From: Neospora caninum Liverpool
Taxonomy: Eukaryota > Apicomplexa > Conoidasida > Eucoccidiorida > Sarcocystidae
Assembly: GCF_000208865.1 (NCBI RefSeq)
Contig: NC_018398.1
Location: 5,604,710 to 5,668,709, forward strand
Reading direction: 5' to 3'
DNA length: 64,000 nt
This document shows positions 35,401 through 48,100 of this stretch, in pieces. The stretch's first letter is position 1; the number at the start of each line of letters is the position of its first letter. The translations under genes and the position numbers were made by a program. The notes below the pieces were generated by a model. It was not told where the DNA came from. It saw only the letters and a list, made by a program, of their open reading frames with translations, and made no database searches.

Positions 35401-38400
35401 CGTTCAACTGGGATGTTCAAGAAAGACCAACTCTCACTGGTACCGTTTCCTCGCCGGACGCTATCATGTCCCCTGTTCATGCTGGAGGCCTTCTCGCTTT
35501 CAGAAAAGACTTGTTCCTCAGGATAGGAGGGTAGGTCTATTTGCCTGTATCCCCTAATCTCTCTGTGGATTTCCTTATAAATACAGGGGGAGACATCGTG
35601 AAGGGAAACTGCTTATACCTGTTTTTCCCTAAAGACATACGGAAAACCTGGTTCCCTGATCAGTCGTTGGTTATTAACGAGGGCATATGCATCCGTTGTG
35701 CCGTATTATCTGCCTAGTGCCCAGACAGGATGCTACACAGTACCAGCTCAGGCTTCCAAAGCATCAATTGTTGACTGCATTGAAGGGAATTAGCCAATAT
35801 GCAACGTTCGCTGCGCTGCTTGTTCCTCAGTACCGCAGAGACAGGCAGACGCCTGCTCGATACGAGATATGCGGTCCACTTTTGTGGTGTTGACTGTAGA
35901 CCCGAAAATGAACCCAGGGGCACTCATATACACACAAACAAAGGAACCAACATAGCCAGGCCTTTTCAAGTGATCCGCCATACCCTGAATGCACTGCGCT
36001 ACTGGATGACACAGATATGACAAAGGCTTCACCTTCTGGGGCGCCGAGAATGTGGAACTTAGCTTTCGAACGTGGATGTGCGGAGGCCGTTTGGAATGCA
36101 CGCCATGCGCCCGCGTGTATCACCTGTTCAGAGAGGTGAGCGCCCTCAGAGTGGTACTGCACGGTTGATGTAGCTCACGAACACCATACGTTCAAAAGAA
36201 GGATACGACCTAATCTGTACTCATGCATAGAGATGCCTGAGATGCTGAATGGAAACGCGACGACGGAGGAAGACAACAAATATGCAGGATTCAGCTTCAG
36301 CGCCGAACGGCGGTTCCCTTGATCCCCGTGCTTCTCCATTGGAGATGCTACCTCGACACTTTTTCCGTGGACATTTTGTCCAACCTTCATTGTAGTTGCC
36401 GTTGCAACGGCGATCTATTCTTCAAGAGAGGAGTTTGTACTGGCACTTGAGAAACAGACACGACACCTCCGACAGTTGTTACAGCGGATGCGATGTCGAC
36501 GTGAGATAGGTTTTGATGAAATACAGACCATCGACCACCCTGCCGTGCCAAACAACCTATCGTTCTACGTATTGCAGTACTTGCTCACGACTATTGAAAA
36601 CCGTCCCTGTTAGAGTATCTCTCTCATATGTGATGTGAAAATGTGCGCTAAGGGAGGAGTTGGATACGAGACTCCGCCTGAGGCACTGTGGAGAAATCGG
36701 ATGCGGACTGCACGGCTTTGGATGGATGATTATTACGAATTGGCTGCTGCTCACAATCCTTACCATCTGGATCATAAATCGGTGACGATTGGCAATGTGG
36801 AAGAGGTGCGTTAATCAGGAGGTGGCGGGAAAGGTACACTCCCCGTTCACCTCTGCTTTTTTGAACAGGAAAATGAAACACACTAGTCTGCGTACGCTAA
36901 AATCAGAGGCCGGGACAGCCCACAAAACGGATTTTCGGAAAAAAGGATTATCTGTGTTGCCTTGTCCCCCATCTTCAGTTACATGCCGGCCGTGGCTTTG
37001 TTCATTCTGGAGATTTATTCTTCCCTTTTCTTCCAGAGGTTAAGGAGTGACAATGTCGCTGGCACACGCGGGCTGCCAGGGCCTTGAAGAATAGCCTCAA
37101 ATGCCGTTTGTTTGCTCGTGTTTACGTTTGATTCGTCCTCGACAAGTGTGTGCGGAAATCCGTTAGGCAAGGCTCTCGATGTCCTCAGTTTGGCCTCCCT
37201 CCTGCCCTAAATGCAGATGGAGGCGCTAAAGAAAAGATTAAACTGCAAGGGCTTTCAGTGGTTCCTGAACGAAGTCGACCCGAAGCACGAGTTTCGGCAC
37301 CTCCGAGAAACAATCCTAGGTTTGGGCCACATAAAGAGCGAACACAGGAGAGATCTTTGCCTCGATGTGATGAACAACCCAGCAAAAGGAAATTCAATTG
37401 GGCTCTTCTACTGTCACGGTCTCCTGGGGAACCAGGGCTTCATTTTAACACAGTAAGAGCGAGGCAGAAGCGCGGGCAACAGCAAGAAGCATCCGCTGCC
37501 AGATGGCCCTTTCAGGTCCAACTAACGACAGCCTAATCCTGGTCCTCCGATATAACCCCCATAGTCTTTGACTTCTTGCCGGTGGATCTATGAACAGCCA
37601 GGCATATTTCAATTGCACAAGACCGTGTGCAAAAAACTACAGCATATATTTGTAGAAAGAGGAATAGGCATGTGTACTCGTAGCAGCCGGCTCAGGGGCT
37701 CCACTTCGGGACTTGACCAGGCGCCACGCGACAGGTAACGGAGACTTCTGTGACATATTAAAAGCAGCTTCGACTGTTTTGGCCCACCAGTGCAAGCACC
37801 GGCTGCTTGACAGTTCACTACGCACCCTGAGTCGTATTCTTTGCAGAAATCCAGGTCAGGTGCGCCTCCTTCTCACTGAGAAGGAATCCCACGAGAAACT
37901 GTGTCTGACGCCCCGAGCAACAATGGAAACGTGCGACTCAACTTTAGAGACTGCTCAGTATGAGTTCGACTTCGATACTGGAACGATCAGATGGACCGGA
38001 GATGATGAATGGAGAGACACCTGTATGCAGGTTGTGCCCGCGAGTGGCAATGAGGTCAGCAACAGGCGGCTGTCTCCGCGTTCAAAGACAGAACGGCAGG
38101 CAGTATGAAAATACGTGCGAGCACAACTGTAGGGACTGCTGCATGTCTGCTTATATGCGCTGGTGCATCCTAGAAATATGCGCAGATGCATCGCTGTTGT
38201 ATAAGTATGTGAACATGTGTTGACCATGTTGTGTACTAACGAAGCATCCTCGGGTTTTGGGAGGCATATGCAAAAGACTGTTGAGGCCATTTCTAGGTTT
38301 CGTCAGGGTTACGGCAGTAGACTGTCTCTACCAACAGCAGTACCATCTGAGGGAGACGTGTCGTGATTCGAAACGAAGACCATGTCAATCGGCAGGAAAG

Positions 38401-39853
38401 ATCTGCATGTGTCCTCTTTTCTGCAACTTGTTGCTGAATGCAGCTGCCGTGGGTTAAATGGCAACCCTGCGACAAAGCGAACCCCAATCAGAAGTGGTCC
38501 TGGCCGCCGTTCCCTTCGTCCAGATATTTGCCTGCGGAAGAGAAACGCCGGCGAGGCTTACAAGATGAACCGAAAACCATGGACTCACCGCGCGTGCTAC
38601 TAAGAAGCAAACGCGTTTCCTCGCTGTGTGTCGACGCTCTTTCGCATCCTGATCACGGCACCCGACTCGGAGTTACCGCCTGCCAGTCTGCGGGATCTGG
38701 AACCCAGCGGTTCGTTATAATGGGGTAGGCTTCCAGCACAAGACAAATGCTTGACATAGGTTCTCTCTTCAGACGGTTCTCTCCCCTTTCCCCCCGTTAG
38801 TCGCGCCTTCCAGTTGTTTGGAGCAAGGCTTGAGGCGCCGAGGTTATTGTCCTTTCAGGCGTAGGAGCGCATTTGACATTTCTTCGGACAGCAACATATG
38901 CAAAAAATCGTCTGGTTCTTTCACTTGTGGTGTATCCGCGATAGGAAGACAGAAACACCATCACACCTTGTCGGCTACTCCAGTAGTCATGGTCAGACGC
39001 TTTTTTTTTCATCTGATCTCATGAGAGGGATTTTGCCTTTCCTCTCATGGGATTCTCCCTCTCTGCCTCCCCCTCTTCCTTTCATCTGTCATTCTCTCGT
39101 TCTCCTCGCCCTCAGGAAGTCGGTTGCTTCCTCCTAGGCTGTAGGATTTGTAAAGTACACTGGAGACCATGTGACCTGCCAATTGCCTTCCGCAACAGAA
39201 ACACCGGCCAAATTCTGCTAGACGAAAGGACGGTTAGTGGTGGCACTCTTTGCCTCGGCTATCCAGATCGCGTTTTCTTGTGTGAAGACGAGAAACGATC
39301 ACGGAAGATCAACGTGGAAAGTCGCCAGAATGGCCAGGTGGTTTGGGCAGAGGGGGGGGAAGCCAGTGGAGCCAAATCATGCTTGACACTTGTCGGTTCC
39401 GACAAGGGGCTTTCCAGTTCTTTTCAGGTACGTGATGCCAAAGAAGAGCTGTGGGAATGAAGGAAAGAGAATTTGGGATATAGAGCTTGAGCAAGGACAC
39501 AGAGAGAGAGGTGGAAGTAATTGAAGCCGGAAGACCGAGGGGAATCGTGGGAGACAGACGAGAGACGGACGCTACGGAAAAGCAGGAAAAATGCGGCGCC
39601 CGGATTTCTTCAAGAGTTGAACTTTTGGGAAAAAATGTTCTCCAGGAGACGAACACACAACAGAGTCATTTACTGCTAATGCGAGTCACGGTGATAGGGA
39701 AATCCTAAGTTCATACACAGCAGGTGACGTTCTCTGTAGTTTGCTGCTCTATGGAATTGTTTTATCCCTTTTTGTCAGCCCAGCATTCGCTTCCAGCCTT
39801 GCACCCCGACCGTTGCCGATGCCAGCCAGCTCTGGATTGTGGAGGAGATATAA
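32414..39853 (+). CDS. Polypeptide N-acetylgalactosaminyltransferase with C-terminal lectin region
   Basis: Transfers GalNAc from UDP-GalNAc to Ser/Thr of secreted proteins in the Golgi, starting mucin-type O-glycans. Fourteen exons join in phase to 972 residues: 32414-32897, 33163-33276, 33504-33760, 34119-34210, 34377-34626, 34949-35172, 35390-35530, 36015-36135, 36653-36805, 37217-37452, 37847-38054, 38444-38724, 39145-39427 and 39779-39853. A type II membrane anchor lies at about residues 98-120. The GT27 catalytic domain shows [30 protein letters not shown], the metal-binding DSH (428-430), [12 protein letters not shown] and [17 protein letters not shown]. Residues from about 690 form a ricin-B-type lectin with C...Q-x-W elements, ending [10 protein letters not shown]. 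The cytoplasmic and stem regions are longer than in animals. The donor at 38055 (gtcagc) is weak; 38031 is an alternative. Coccidia have several paralogues and I cannot say which one this is. Confidence 0.95.
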
Positions 39854-40158
39854 ACCTCTCCTCGACGTGATGTCTATAAAAAGTAGGCTTGTTCTATCTT
39901 TGGAACAAATATGGGAGGCAACCTGCATGACACAGCGACATGGCATCAGTCATCACCGCCTGTTCTTGAATTTGAGTCTTTCAGTGGCAAGACACGAATC
40001 CTCCGCGCCAGCACTACACGGTGCTAGCTGCGCCAACCGTGTTCGCAAGGTTGACAAAGAGCCACAAATGGGGCGTCCTGGTTACCCGCAGAATCTAAGA
40101 ATGGAGGCAATTGGATTCAGTGGCGATGAGATCAACGGGAAAATTTCCTGGCGACTGT

Positions 40159-40208
40159 AAATCACTAATTTTTTCCACCGAAACGGCGGCTGTCTTATTC
40201 ACTTCAGG
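40159..40208 (+). other. Possible 50-nt intron just before the SRS start codon
   Basis: A gtaaat donor at about 40159 and a pyrimidine-rich acceptor (cttattcacttcag) ending at about 40207, one base before the ATG, delimit a 50-nt unit. The reading frame upstream, with ATGs near 40069 and 40102, would join in frame to the SRS protein and add 20-30 residues. Whether this is a coding exon or a 5' UTR exon cannot be told from sequence. Confidence 0.45.
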
Positions 40209-41351
40209 ATGGCGGTGCTTCCTGTCGCACGTGTGACCGGCCGCAGGTCGAAGCATGACGTTGGAACTGGTTCTGGCGGCGGCGCTTTCTGTATCTTGCT
40301 TTTGCTGCTGGTCGGTTTAGTCGAAATTTACCACTCCGAAGTACAGGCACTGCGCGGGGTACCGAACCAACAGACTGAAGTTTCCGCAAGTATCTGTACA
40401 CCTGACGAGAACGGAGCAAGTACTTGTACCTGCACCGACAGCAAAACTGTTCTCAGGGATGTCCAACCTGAACCCGCTACAGACGCTTTGAAAACTGCTG
40501 TATTGAAGTTTTCTGGCTCAACGAACTCGTTGAAGCTTACGTGCGACCATGGGCAAATTCCCTCCGCAACAAACAATTCTGACAAAGTATGTCCAACGAG
40601 TGTGGATCTGGTCAATTGCACAGGTGATAAGACACCCCCCGATAACTCAGTCAGTATTGCAAGTTTTCTTGTGGGGGACGGCAAGGAATCAATCAAATGG
40701 GTGAAAAGCTCAGGTGAGGACGGCAACTCGCATACACTGACTATTCCTGGTGCCAACCTCCCTCTGTCGCCAAAAGAATTTGCCGTGGGTTGCCTGGACG
40801 GGACAAAAAAGGCAGTGTGTAAGGTAACAGTTAAGCTCGAAAAGCTCTCGACGACAACCGATAACACCGTTGAGTGCGCATATGGACCTGACAGTGGCGA
40901 GAACCGCCAGCAAGTGACGTTATCTCCAACACAAAACAGCTTGACTCTTATCTGTGGTGAAGGCGCTGCCGTCCAGCCGACAGACTACAAAACCACATTT
41001 TGCTCTACCGGGGACGCGAGCGACACCTGCTCTGAAACTTACGAGAGCATCTTTCCACATTATGAAAAGAGCTGGTGGACAGAGCCAGCATCGCCGAATT
41101 CAACAGTGAAGCTAGAGATTCCGGCCGACGACTTCCCTGAGGATGAGAAGAAGATCGTAGTAGGATGCAAGTATACCGTATCGTCTGATAAAAAAGGTCA
41201 ATCGACTGCGACTCAGTCTTTTTCCTGCAACGTTGACGTAACTATCACGGCGAACCCAATGACGCCAACGTCAGGCGCCAATCTCTCATCTCCCTGGTGC
41301 TCTGTAGCTCCAGGAGTTCTGGCGCTGATTGCTGGTTTTTACTTCTTGTAG
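40209..41351 (+). CDS. SRS-domain surface antigen (SAG1-related), GPI-anchored
   Basis: A single-exon frame of 380 residues. After a basic N-terminus (VARVTGRRSK) comes a hydrophobic signal segment, about residues 27-40 (FCILLLLLVGL). Two SRS (SAG1-related) domains follow: the first, about residues 60-215, with eight cysteines, and the second, about 220-355, with the standard six (VEC, LIC, TFC, DTC, VGC, FSC). The Ser/Thr-rich hinge ends in a hydrophobic tail (VLALIAGFYFL) after a small-residue site, as in GPI-anchored members. SRS proteins coat the parasite surface and act in host attachment and immune modulation. The domains are divergent, so the individual family member is not identified. 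The ATG lies just after a splice-acceptor-like sequence, so a short upstream exon is possible. The GalNAc-transferase stop codon is only 355 bp upstream. Confidence 0.95.
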   Translation: MAVLPVARVTGRRSKHDVGTGSGGGAFCILLLLLVGLVEIYHSEVQALRGVPNQQTEVSASICTPDENGASTCTCTDSKTVLRDVQPEPATDALKTAVLKFSGSTNSLKLTCDHGQIPSATNNSDKVCPTSVDLVNCTGDKTPPDNSVSIASFLVGDGKESIKWVKSSGEDGNSHTLTIPGANLPLSPKEFAVGCLDGTKKAVCKVTVKLEKLSTTTDNTVECAYGPDSGENRQQVTLSPTQNSLTLICGEGAAVQPTDYKTTFCSTGDASDTCSETYESIFPHYEKSWWTEPASPNSTVKLEIPADDFPEDEKKIVVGCKYTVSSDKKGQSTATQSFSCNVDVTITANPMTPTSGANLSSPWCSVAPGVLALIAGFYFL

Positions 41352-44300
41352 CAGACAAGGCAACAATGCAGACTGTGTGTGAAGGAAGCATTTGGTGTGT
41401 TGTAAAGAATAAAAACAGCGGAGCTAAAATGATTGACTGCAGGCTACGGAGGGTTTGCGTATGTCGTGTCCCAGCGGCTGCTGAAGGGATCCGCAGCAAG
41501 CGTCAACGTAGCAAGCACGTCGTTTTTTGCCAACGCACACGGGCAGCCTCCATGCTCCCAACATCGGCTCTCCGATTTGGTTCCAGGCATCGGCGTCCAC
41601 AAAATACACCACTTTACGGTTCTCTTGTGATTGATGGACGTTGTAATTATAAACAGTTGCCCTCAACTCCACTGGCTCATATGTTTTCTGTTGCTATGGT
41701 TCTTGAATTCTCCGCTGGTAGTGCGCGCCTGCAACCCTAATCGGTTCCATGTTCTCCCGGGGAACCTGGAACGAACGAATTTTGTTGTTTTCCTTTAATC
41801 GTCGTGACGCCCTTGTGCCCCACATCGCGTGCCGACCCGGCACTCCAGAGTCAAACCTATGGGTTCGGGCTGTGTGACAGCTTATCTCGCATCCCTATCT
41901 TTGCGGGTCCTGACCGTCCTGGGCAAGAATTTCGGTAGGAGACGCTTTTGCGAATGACTCAGATAGAGAGGGTCTCCGTGAGAAGATCAATGGCTAGTCT
42001 AGGGACTGGCGCAACGAAATCTGACACACAGTGTGTGCCTGTTTGATGACTATTCTATCCTTTTGTGAGGGTTTAGCAGAACTGCATTAGACGTTCCTGT
42101 GGAAACAAACTTTTCAGTGACTAAGAGATTTTGAGGCTTGTTGGAGATGCTGGGGATTACCTCACAGCTGTCCAGTGAGATACGTACGCAATTAAGAAAG
42201 TGAGATAAAGCTCACTACCAATAGGTGTCGCGTAGAAGAGACCCCAATGGCCGACAGCACTGCATACAAGACGGAACGAAGTCCCTTTTCTGCTGATGCC
42301 AGGAACAGCGAAGTAACGAAGGATTACTGATTTATACCCGGAAACCAAGGTAACGCAAAGACGACAGCTGTTCCCCATCGATCCTTTGCTGTGTCTGTAA
42401 CTGCCGTGTTGCATGCGTCATATACACGCTTCTCACGCAAGATGATATCGCCTTTGTTGGCCATATTATTGCTGTGGTTTTTCTACTTCTCTAATCTCCA
42501 AGCTAACCTACTAATTCTTGCCGCTACTCCGTGTCATCGTTTGGCCGCTGCTTTCGACGCGAATACTACGCCATACAATTCCTGACTTTTCAACCGCTAC
42601 TCTCCCTCAAATGTTGAAGACTACTGCTTCGACTGAGGTATGTAGCACAACACAAAAGTGTGGAGACATGTATTGTTTGGCTGAGACTAGCTCGCCGTAA
42701 GTCGCCCGACAGATATGGTAACCGGAGAGAGTGCGAGTTTTCGCCAGCATGTCGTCTGGAAAGTAAGTACACTTGTAGTCCCAACTCTCCCTGTGTAGAT
42801 CGCGCAACTCGGGTATCGAAAAAGAAAGAACGGCAGCTCCATCAGTTTGCTTCCCGGAGCACAAGCCAGACTTCCGGCGACATAAAACAACACGTCTCCT
42901 CCCTTTTCGCTCACTGGAGAATGAAAAACGACTGAAATAATGATTCTATCGCCAGAATAAACAGAACGCCCGTGTTGAGTCGCAGTCTGTGCATCACGGT
43001 CCGGGCACTCGAAATAAAAGTCCGTTCTTTGGCTGTTCCGTCTCGGTCTCTTTTTGTTTTTGCCACCTTTGTTGCGCCGCTGTCCAGATCTGGGACCTTG
43101 CGGGATATGGCATCTCAGTTGTCCTAGCTGAACACCGATTGCTTTCTCCCAGTGTCTTACGGTTGCAGGTTCGCAGCTTCCGAAAAGGGTAACAGTCTGG
43201 AGAAAACAGTACCCCGTACTCCAGAGGAAGTGAATGAACCACGCCTTAGCATCGACGCACCCACCAGCGACATGCCGGCACCATGGCCCCTGCAGCATGA
43301 AACTCTTCACGTGTCGGTTTCTTGGCGTTTGAAGCAATGATTAGGGGTGTCCGCAAGCGAACACGTCGTTCCCCGAACGCATACATGCTGTCTCCTTTTG
43401 CAGGGGAGCACACCAGTTGCTGGACCCTGCAATGCAATCCGTTGGCTGCATGTTCCTTATAAAAGGCAACGCGTCGCAGAGTAAATAAAACTATGACACG
43501 CACGCACCAGGTTGACCAGGCACGAGGCCGTCCCCCACCCATTTTCGTTTGACAAGTCCACCGCATTGGCTCACAGCAGCTGTCCCGTCTCTATAGGAGG
43601 CCCGTGGTGTCTGTCACCGTGTGTCTTGTTAATCTGTCTGTGCGACGACTAGCGGTTGACCAGGTAGTCGAAATATGAAAAACTGCGCGGTAATATGAAT
43701 ATACTGCATAAAGATTGTAGCTGTAGCTGTTTTTCTTGCCTGGGCATGGAAGCGTGTAACCACAGTTTTACTAGTGTTACCGACAGTGGCATTTATCACG
43801 TACCCACACTTTCCCCGCTTTGTGGGGGTCGACGACTAGCTTCACTGAGTTCGCGACTATTTTGTTCTTCCCGGTGGGCTGACATCGCGTGAGCTGTGTA
43901 TGCCTCTCGTAATCCCGCACTGGAGGTCAAAATGAGAGTCAACTTTTTGGCAAAAGTAGCAGTTGCGGCCATTTTCGTGGCGAACAAAGAAACCGCAGGG
44001 GTCGCGGCCATTTTGGTAAGCTTCAGGAAACGGTGTCGAACTGGGTAAGGACGCCGTCGTTCATGTCTAATCGACATTTCGTCTGCCGCCCCCTGGCAGG
44101 AGGCCAGCACTGCTGATGCCAGCAACCCCAGAAAGAGCCCCAAGATCGGCCACAGCAGTTAGTATCTGAAGGCACGCGAAGCCTACCTAGAGCGTTCATG
44201 TAATTTGCTAACGGCGCGAACGGGAAGGATTTTGTTTTGCCTCTCCCCAGTTGTGGAAATGGCGTCGGGGGGAGTTTGTTGGTTTCCTACCTTGGAATCT

Positions 44301-45162
44301 CGGGTTTTCAAACCGCGGCTTCATCATATGACATTGTAGGGAAACAAACGAGGTCGCCATTCGTATACGGCTGTCCTGTTACGGAATGCCGCGAATCCCA
44401 CTTTCGGAAGTGCTACTGTGAACCATGTTGTCGGTGGCTGTGAAAAATATGCACTCTACAGAGAAGATTGTAAGTATGGCCGCAGCTAACCCCTGAAGAT
44501 CAATTGCCCACGAGAGTGTTTTGACGGGTCTGTTGCCCTTCCGCGGCTGCACTATCTTTTTGGATTGGGTATAGACGAGAATCTAGCACACAGCGAGTAC
44601 AGCTCATTGGCTGCTGTGAGACTGCGTATTAGGGACACCATATTGATGCTTTTCCCCAGGACCCAGAGACGTTAGCTGCAGCGAAACTGAGCGTAGTGTG
44701 GAGATGGCGATGCGAGCCACGTTTTGCATCATCGGAGAGGCATTCATGCAATACAACACTGTTCCAACACGTGCCACTCCGAGAACAGTCCAGCGTGAGG
44801 GTGGAAGCTGGATGCCAACCGGAGAAATTTTTCACGTCGTCCGTTCTGCGATTATGGATTCGGAGTGTATGCTGAAAACGGATGAATGTAAAGCTGTTTA
44901 ATCCGGCGTGAAGCAACCGGAACCTGCAGCTACTGTCGTGAATAACTACTGATGTTGCAAGAACCCTGTGCTTGTTTTTCCCTCTCATCCCTATGATCCC
45001 AGGTTGTGGCTCAATGACCGCTGTTTCATCTCCATTCCTCTGTCTTCCAGAAAAGATGTCCTCGGCGCCGGACCTCCCCCCCCAGGTCCCGGGGTCGAAC
45101 GGTGGAAACACCACTCCGTCTATCTGGAACCAGCTGGAGGTCAAGAAAGGGAACATTTGACA
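41352..45162. other. Long stretch without a supported gene, SRS to PP2C
   Basis: A 3.8-kb interval. The longest frames (minus 42687-43337, 216 codons; minus 43796-44143, which opens with a hydrophobic LGLFLGLLASAVLASCQG but lacks an ATG) have no splice partners or family resemblance. A short plus-strand frame at 42442 begins MISPLLAILLLWFFYF but ends after 48 codons. The interval probably contains the SRS 3' UTR and the PP2C promoter, possibly with an undetected small gene. Confidence 0.4.
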
Positions 45163-48100
45163 ATGAAGGCTGAGGAATGGCATCTGGATATCGGCGCAGT
45201 CTCCATGCGAGGGAAGCGACCCACTGATGAAGATGCAAGTCAACCTTCTCAGAATGACGACCCCTCTGATGACCGACCTGCTGGCATCCACCATCCTTTA
45301 GCGAGACCCGGCGACACACCAGCAAGACGATTCTGCCATGCAAATAATATCTAACTACTCTTTTACACTCCCGTGGAACGCCATAGGACTTTTTGCTTGT
45401 TACCTGTGGCCCACTACCGCGCGCTCCCATACACATTCGGGATACAATCCTCCTGTTTACGTCCAAAATGCATTATTTCTGTATGGCAATTCAGGCGCTG
45501 GTGGTGGATATGGCAATCTATTCCCACCCAAACGTCCGTATACAAGCGCTGTTCGATGGTCATGGCGGGCCGCACGTTGCCCACTACGCTGCGAATCACC
45601 TTCAATCTCTTTTCGGTAACGGCTGACTGCCGACATGCCCATCTCTCAACCCTGCCGGTCAAGGGAACATCATGGGACTGCAACACGGTGGATACACCAA
45701 ATGAATATGACCAGCTTGCAGTGAACAGCACCAGCGCGCCAAAATTACATGCTTCTTTTCTGCTGGCCCATTCTAGTGAACTACCCGAAGAAGCTCCGAG
45801 ACACAACACGCAGTGTTAAGTCGGTGTGCTGTGAATTGACCAGAAATACTCTTCTTACATTCTTACCCCTCCAACACTGTAGTTTTCGCCTTCTAAAAAA
45901 CTTCGGGATGTGCGCATCACTGTGTGCTTTGGGTCTCGCGCAGCGAAGCATAGGAGCTTGTCTCGACAAACCATCGAGAAGATCTGCAATGATTTGGATG
46001 AGGAGCTCAAGATGTATAAAATAATACATAGCGGCTCAACAGGTGAGTCTGGTGGAAGAAAGACCGTAGGTTGCCTTGGAGATTTACGGGCTTGCCACCT
46101 TTCAAGCATTTTCACTATCACTTTTATTCCTGCCCTCTTCTGTCGTCACAGGTGTAATAGTTGTAATTGAGAAGGTGGAGAAGCCGGAACAGGTCACCGT
46201 TCGTGGAAGACAAATTGTGGGGGACCCGGCAATCACACCTCTCAAAGAGGAATATGGACAAGAGGCGTCACCAGCTGCACAGATAACGCTGGGATCGCCT
46301 GATGCTCCATTTCGCCTTTACGTTATAAACGTTGGTGAGTCTGAAAAGTATTCTGCAGTGGAATCCGCATGTGTGTTCTGCGTCCACTTCCGATACTATG
46401 TGAACTTTTCTGACACCATTATACCAGACATAGGCAACCTGATGCACGTGTGCAGGCGGTGCGTCAAGGGACATATCACAATAACTGACACGAAGAATTC
46501 CCCCTTCCCTTATGTACATCTACGGTGCTCACCCCTGCGTGAAGAAGAATAGTCGACAGTTGCGTCATAGTTTCACATCTATAGACGCGCAAAGGCAACT
46601 GTATCCTATACACGCATGCTGTCCGCGTTGATGTGAACGCAGGAGACAGCCGGGCGATGCTGCTCGGTGGGAATGACTACTATGAGATGACAAAGGATCA
46701 CAAACCCGATGATCCCGAAGAAAAGAGCCGCATTGAGCGAGCTGGGGGGTTTGTAACCGATGAGACCGCAAGATCGGTCGCTCGAGTCAACGGACTTTTA
46801 GCTGTCAGCAGATCATTCGGCGACTTCGTAAGTTACCATCGTTGCAACACATGTTATGCAGCGAATCCGCATGGAATCAATCTACCTTTTGGCGATGCAT
46901 GAGGTGACCTGGATGCCCGCAGAAGAATCTCACAGCCGGACGAACTCATTCTACAAAGGGCTATTTCACCCCGAGAATTCGACCAATCACGCTCCTGTGT
47001 ATGTTGGTTTGAACATGGGTTGCGTATGTGCCTTGATGTGCAGCTTTTAAAGGAGCCAGGGTCCGGTGACACACCAGTGATCTCCAAGCCAGATATCCGG
47101 TATTTCTTCGCTACCTACGGTGATTTACTGCTCCTCTTTTGTGACGGTAAGGTGAACCATTTTACAGGCTGGTAGTGCATGTTGCGCCCCTAGTCTTTTT
47201 CAAATTCATGGGCCGAGTGGCTTATACACCGACGACACACACACGATAGGTTATTCGTTGACCAGCACCAACGATCTGCGTCACACATCCACAGACCTAC
47301 GTGATCAGATGCGGATAGCTGATGAGACGACTCTCCTCTGATTCACAAAATATGGCCAGCCGAGACTTGTGATGCAGACGAGCAATCCCCCATGCAATGC
47401 CCGGTTTCATTTCTCATAAACTTGCGGTATCCTTCTGTGTGCAGGCGTGACGGAGCCGGCTGAAATGAGCTGGGCTCATGTGGCGGCATTCGCGCGGGAG
47501 ACTTTCTCACAAACGAATGACGTAGTTAAGACTGCAACGTTTCTTGCCGACAAGGCTTACGCGGCAGGTTCTTTCGACAATATCAGCACAATAGTTACCT
47601 CACTCCGTCAGGAGCCCGCAGCGGTTCCTGTCGCAACCCTTCAAGCCCACGTTTGGACCAGAGACAAGCTGAGTAGGTTTTACCGTCTGTCATTCGTACA
47701 TGGAGAGGCGAACTCTCTATAGTGCCAACTGTGACAAGAGCCCTCCATTTATTCATCATTTTGTTTAGAGCAACAAAGAACCTACGAAATGTAGTCAATT
47801 TGGGAATCGGAACCGCTGCTGTCTTCTGATAAGCACGAAACCATTTGGTGAAGTTGCACAACAAACTCAAGACATTTATCAGCACTTTGGTGTAGCCGTT
47901 ACTTGCCTGTTTCTTTCGCTATCTATTTGCTACACCAGAGTACCTTCTTCGCATAACATAGCTTTCCGGTCCGTTCGTCCCAGCTACAGAGTTCCTCATC
48001 CCGTCGATGGCCACTTTATACAGTGCGTACACCAGCGATCGACTGTCGTGTTGCGGGTGGCAATCGACAGCTTCTTAGAGTCTTTGCGTGTGACCGACCT

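Noticed and set aside
42687..43337. 216-codon minus-strand frame between SRS and PP2C
   Set aside because: No ATG-supported structure, no splice partner and no domain; hydrophobic patches are scattered and atypical.
43796..44143. Minus-strand frame opening with a signal-peptide-like stretch
   Set aside because: The first codon is TTG, a stop lies just upstream, and no acceptor or upstream exon was found.
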